In this document: one piece after another, positions 6,342 through 8,610 of the stretch
How the letters are laid out: each line of letters begins with the position of its first letter
Numbering within the stretch: the first letter of the stretch is position 1
Notes under the pieces: model-generated
Database searches by the model: none
What the model saw: only the letters and a program-made list of their open reading frames with translations
Told to the model about the DNA's origin: nothing
Made by a program: the position numbers and the translations under genes
Assembly: GCA_900550205.1 (NCBI GenBank)
Contig: URRJ01000081.1
Span: 1 to 8,610 of the forward strand
Length of the DNA stretch: 8,610 nucleotides
DNA from: an uncultured Collinsella sp.
Lineage (GTDB): Bacteria > Actinomycetota > Coriobacteriia > Coriobacteriales > Coriobacteriaceae
Direction: 5' to 3'

Positions 6342-6559
6342 AACGATCGTCCTCACAATCATGTTTAAGGGGATAGTGTAGCTCGCATGGGCGCACCGTG
6401 CGCCGGTGCTCAGAAAATGCAGCAATGGTCTGCCCGCGCTAACGGGCAGGGCTTCTTGTCCGACCGGGTGCTCCATTTTGGGCCATATGGGTATGGGCAT
6501 GTGCCTGCCTGCCCGACATACTTAATGTCGACAGCCCCTGCGTAAAGGAGGACGTTTCC
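6342..6559. promoter_or_regulatory. Divergent intergenic region with palindromes and ribosome binding sites
   Basis: This region drives the transporter leftward and the two-zinc-ribbon gene rightward. On the minus strand TACACT (plus 6375-6380) is a possible -10 for the transporter. Nine bases upstream of it lies a 7-1-7 palindrome, GGCGCACCGTGCGCC (6390-6404). It overlaps a second inverted repeat, GCACCG/CGGTGC (6393-6398 and 6404-6409). CTGCCCG/CGGGCAG (6430-6436 and 6443-6449) can form a hairpin. CGACAT/ATGTCG (6514-6519 and 6525-6530) lies close upstream of the right-hand gene. AAAGGAGG (6544-6551) is a near-perfect Shine-Dalgarno for ATG 6560. No match to the yybP-ykoY manganese riboswitch was seen. 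Confidence 0.45.
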
Positions 6560-7897
6560 ATGGACGAGATGTTTGCCATAAAATGCCAAAACTGCGGCGG
6601 CCCTATGTACTCGCACCAGGCTAAACGCAGCTTTGAGTGCGCCTATTGCGGCACGGTCGTTCCGTGGCAGGCCGATGCGGGGGAGCCCAAGAGCGCCCTG
6701 GGTATCCGTCATACGCCGCTGACGGTGGTCGATGGGCTGCTCAAGCTCACCCATGTGTCGCAGCTCGAACGCCCGGTGGACCCGGACTGGTATTTCTTCA
6801 ATTCGTACTGGCGCAATCGGTCGGTTCTGGAGCATCTGCTGTGGGAGGACCGTGGCACGGCGCAGGAGTTCCAAGAGGCTACGCATGTGAGCATTCCCTG
6901 CCCCTTCTGCGGTGCGTCCTTTGAGGGCGAGTCCACCCAGCGCGTGTTTGAGTGCCCGTCCTGCGGCAATAAGATCGGCGTTGCCGACCTGCTCAAGCCC
7001 GGTACCTTTAGCAAACGCCTGACCATGGGCGTTGGTGCGGAGTATGTGCCCGAGCAGGGCATTCCCTGCGAGATCACTCCGCAGCAGGCGCGTGCCAACG
7101 CACTGCAGCTGGTGCGCCAGTACCCCGACGCCTTTGCCGGGCACGACGTGGAAGACGCGATTCAAAATGACATGATGCTCTTCTATTTCCCCATGGCGCT
7201 GGCGGATTTGCGCATGATGGCGTCCTTCCCGGGCAAGGGGCTGAGCAAGGAGACCCTGGTGTACTACGAGGTGCTCGACTGGGCATATCCCCGGGCCAAC
7301 TACCTGGACGTTCGCCTTATGGGCATTTTGGAGCCGTGGGATTTTGGCAAGGTGGGCCCGTTCGATCCTGCTATGCAGGAAGGCGACTTCCGCGTCGTTT
7401 CCGTCGATGCGTCTACCAAGGACCAGGTGGTTATTGATAAGCTGGCGCTCGACGTTGCCGGCAACGATGCCGAGGCGGTGCTGGGGCTCAATAAAAAGAG
7501 CATCCGCGCCTGGGCGCGCAAGGCCCGCAAGCACAAGGACGGCCTGGTGATGGTACCGGTCTACTTTGTCGATCGTCCTGCGACTGACAGCCGCGATGGC
7601 GAGCAGGTGCGCATTGCCGTAAACGGCCAGACGGGTCGTGCGGCCGCAGTAGTGTTTAGCGACAAGCGCGAGACGCATGTGGTGGCGCCGCTCAACCCCA
7701 ACGTGGTGCTGTCGAGTGAAAGCACCGTGCATGCCGCGCCCATCGAGGTCAAATACGTTAAATCGCCCTTCCTATACCAGATCGTGCGCCGTGGAGGCGG
7801 CGAGCGGCCGCGCCAAGTGGCAGCGGCGGCCGAGGGTTCTTACCGAGAAGAGAAGCCCAAGCGCCGCGGTCTGCTTGGTGCGCTATTTGGGAAGTAG
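6560..7897 (+). CDS. Soluble protein with two TFIIB-type zinc ribbons
   Basis: This is a 445-residue protein of a family often annotated only as TFIIB-type zinc-ribbon protein; its function is not established. The first zinc ribbon uses C9, C12, C27 and C30, and the second uses C114, C117, C132 and C135. After the second ribbon come the family landmarks IPCEITPQQARANAL (168-182), NDMMLFYFPMALADLRM (203-219), MVPVYFVD (331-338) and VNGQTGR (354-360). There is no signal peptide or clear transmembrane segment. The C-terminus is short and basic (KPKRRGLLGALFGK), perhaps a membrane or nucleic-acid contact. The start is ATG 6560, eight bases after AAAGGAGG. All 29 arginines use CGN codons. It is transcribed divergently from the metal exporter. 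A link to metal handling is possible, but the ribbons are more likely structural. Confidence 0.85.
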   Translation: MDEMFAIKCQNCGGPMYSHQAKRSFECAYCGTVVPWQADAGEPKSALGIRHTPLTVVDGLLKLTHVSQLERPVDPDWYFFNSYWRNRSVLEHLLWEDRGTAQEFQEATHVSIPCPFCGASFEGESTQRVFECPSCGNKIGVADLLKPGTFSKRLTMGVGAEYVPEQGIPCEITPQQARANALQLVRQYPDAFAGHDVEDAIQNDMMLFYFPMALADLRMMASFPGKGLSKETLVYYEVLDWAYPRANYLDVRLMGILEPWDFGKVGPFDPAMQEGDFRVVSVDASTKDQVVIDKLALDVAGNDAEAVLGLNKKSIRAWARKARKHKDGLVMVPVYFVDRPATDSRDGEQVRIAVNGQTGRAAAVVFSDKRETHVVAPLNPNVVLSSESTVHAAPIEVKYVKSPFLYQIVRRGGGERPRQVAAAAEGSYREEKPKRRGLLGALFGK

Positions 7898-8065
7898 GGT
7901 GCCCATCCGTATCTCCCACTTTCCTCTTGAGGGATGCTGCTTAATAGCAAATGGCGATTATCATAAAGCCTGGCGGGGACAGAAACTGCGACGTCGTCGG
8001 AGGTCTTCGCGAAAGGGTCTCGTGGCTACCAGAATGAAATGCTAGAGACAACAGAGGCACATTCC
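7898..8065 (+). promoter_or_regulatory. Intergenic leader of the PH-like gene
   Basis: I see no terminator after the two-zinc-ribbon gene. An AT-rich patch (7941-7968) carries TATCAT (7959-7964), a possible -10, but no matching -35. AGAGG (8053-8057) lies eight bases before ATG 8066 and decides that start. Confidence 0.3.
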
Positions 8066-8350
8066 ATGGGGGTGACGCACGTGGACAACGACACCTTGCT
8101 GTTTCAGGACAAAGGTTCGGGCAGGTTTAAAGACGTTAGGATTTACCCCAACCGCATCGAGGTGCTCAGGAAGGGCACTTTCGGCGGCAGACACACCGAG
8201 ATTGTCTACCTTAAGGACATCACGGGGGTCAACAGGATCAAGGGCCGCGACGTTTTTCTGCGCAACAGGTTGTTGACTGCCTGTGTCTTTAGCCTGAGCA
8301 GCCGCTCCCAGGCCCAGGAATTTGTGAACGCGCTGAACATGGTGATGTAG
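8066..8350 (+). CDS. Small PH-domain-like protein
   Basis: This is a 94-residue protein without cysteine ligands, signal peptide or membrane helix. The pattern is a run of beta strands (VRIYPNRIEVLRKG, then TEIVYLKDITGVNRIKG, then ACVFSLSS) capped by a C-terminal helix (about 81-94, SQAQEFVNALNMVM). This is the layout of short bacterial pleckstrin-homology-like domains such as DUF4429 or bPH. Such domains can bind membranes or proteins; the function here is unknown. I chose ATG 8066 because AGAGG stands eight bases upstream. The in-frame ATG 8039 would add nine residues but has no ribosome binding site. Six of ten arginine codons are AGG or AGA, unlike the upstream gene, which suggests later acquisition. 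Confidence 0.68.
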   Translation: MGVTHVDNDTLLFQDKGSGRFKDVRIYPNRIEVLRKGTFGGRHTEIVYLKDITGVNRIKGRDVFLRNRLLTACVFSLSSRSQAQEFVNALNMVM

Positions 8351-8452
8351 CCGACGTCGGCGTTCGGGCCAGACTTACGCCCGCGCATCTGGCGGCACGG
8401 TGGCTGGTCGTTCAACCTGCGAGGCGTCCTTTATGCGCTACTCCTTCATGTC

Positions 8453-8486
8453 AAAAATAGGGGCGCAGAACGGTATCCTGCGCCCC
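8453..8486 (-). terminator. Intrinsic terminator for the minus-strand gene at the right edge
   Basis: GGGGCGCAG (8460-8468) and CTGCGCCCC (8478-8486) form a perfect nine-base stem with a nine-base loop. On the minus strand the stem is followed by TATTTTT (plus 8453-8459). No T run follows on the plus side. The upstream stop codon on the minus strand is at 8522-8524. Confidence 0.88.
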
Positions 8487-8521
8487 CGATTGAGTCGATG
8501 TGTCTAAAAAGGCGGGCTTGC

Positions 8522-8610
8522 CTATTCGCTGTCGTCCCCAGCGTTTTCGCGGTCACTGGCAAGCATTGCCGCGCCGGCGACCGTTGTCGCCACGGCGGCA
8601 GCGGCGAGCC
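8522..8610 (-). CDS. C-terminal end of an unidentified protein
   Basis: The minus strand is open from the window edge to TAG (8524-8522), encoding 28 residues: LAAAAVATTVAGAAMLASDR followed by ENAGDDSE. An Ala/Val-rich stretch followed by an acidic tail could be a C-terminal transmembrane helix with a short polar end, or a flexible linker. Support comes from the minus-strand terminator 36 bases downstream. Most of the gene lies outside the window, so the family cannot be named. Confidence 0.6.
   Translation of the reverse strand, partial: LAAAAVATTVAGAAMLASDRENAGDDSE

Noticed and set aside
6342..6500. Manganese (yybP-ykoY) or NiCo riboswitch in the exporter leader
   Set aside because: I could not match the conserved core of either class; only short palindromes are visible.
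6410..7732. Minus-strand open frame (440 codons) opposite the two-zinc-ribbon gene
   Set aside because: The plus strand carries two Cys4 ribbons, family motifs and a perfect Shine-Dalgarno; the antisense product has none of these.
8350..8393. GCCGACGTCGGC palindrome and GCCAGA/TCTGGC inverted repeat after the PH-like gene as terminators
   Set aside because: Neither stem is followed by a T run; they may be chance in GC-rich sequence.

Overview
The window looks like ordinary chromosome from a high-GC anaerobic actinobacterium, most likely a member of the Coriobacteriia such as Collinsella. That placement is an inference. It rests on the G+C-rich, CGC/CGT-arginine codon use, a formate--tetrahydrofolate ligase, and the envelope proteins with a PASTA-like domain, a zinc ribbon and low-complexity tails. 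No rRNA, tRNA, CRISPR array or transposase is visible.

Layout. Bases 1-1431 are the 3' part of fhs (+), closed by an intrinsic terminator at 1457-1492. Bases 1599-3599 (+) encode a 666-residue membrane-anchored protein: a cytoplasmic zinc ribbon, one transmembrane helix and a large outer region that ends in a DUF3298/RsiV-like domain. Its leader can fold into a three-stem junction that ends one base before the ribosome binding site. A terminator lies at 3626-3667. The long gap 3600-4092 also holds a 138-bp foldback element with perfect 18-bp inverted arms (3720-3857), a possible 21-codon reading frame on the minus strand (3890-3955) and the leader of the next gene. Bases 4093-5049 (+) encode a second single-pass membrane protein with a disordered N-terminus carrying three D-x-T-[TR]-V motifs, a PASTA-like outer domain and a six-unit heptad tail.

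A bidirectional terminator (5084-5151) separates that gene from a convergent cation diffusion facilitator (5160-6341, -). The predicted metal site of this transporter, Asn-Asp / Asp-Asp, points to manganese export. The 218-bp divergent region 6342-6559 contains overlapping palindromes. It is followed by a 445-residue protein with two zinc ribbons (6560-7897, +) and a 94-residue PH-like protein (8066-8350, +) whose arginine codons differ sharply from those of its neighbours. A minus-strand terminator (8453-8486) and the last 28 codons of another minus-strand gene (8522-8610) close the window.

How the genes fit together. There is no obvious operon; most genes have their own leader and terminator. 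The two adjacent plus-strand membrane proteins share a body plan (cytoplasmic sensor or low-complexity N-terminus, single helix, outer sensory domain) and may both act in envelope sensing, possibly linked to Ser/Thr kinase and FHA signalling. No clearly new system stands out. The best leads are the foldback element, the candidate leader RNA, the phospho-motif protein and the foreign-looking small PH-like gene.
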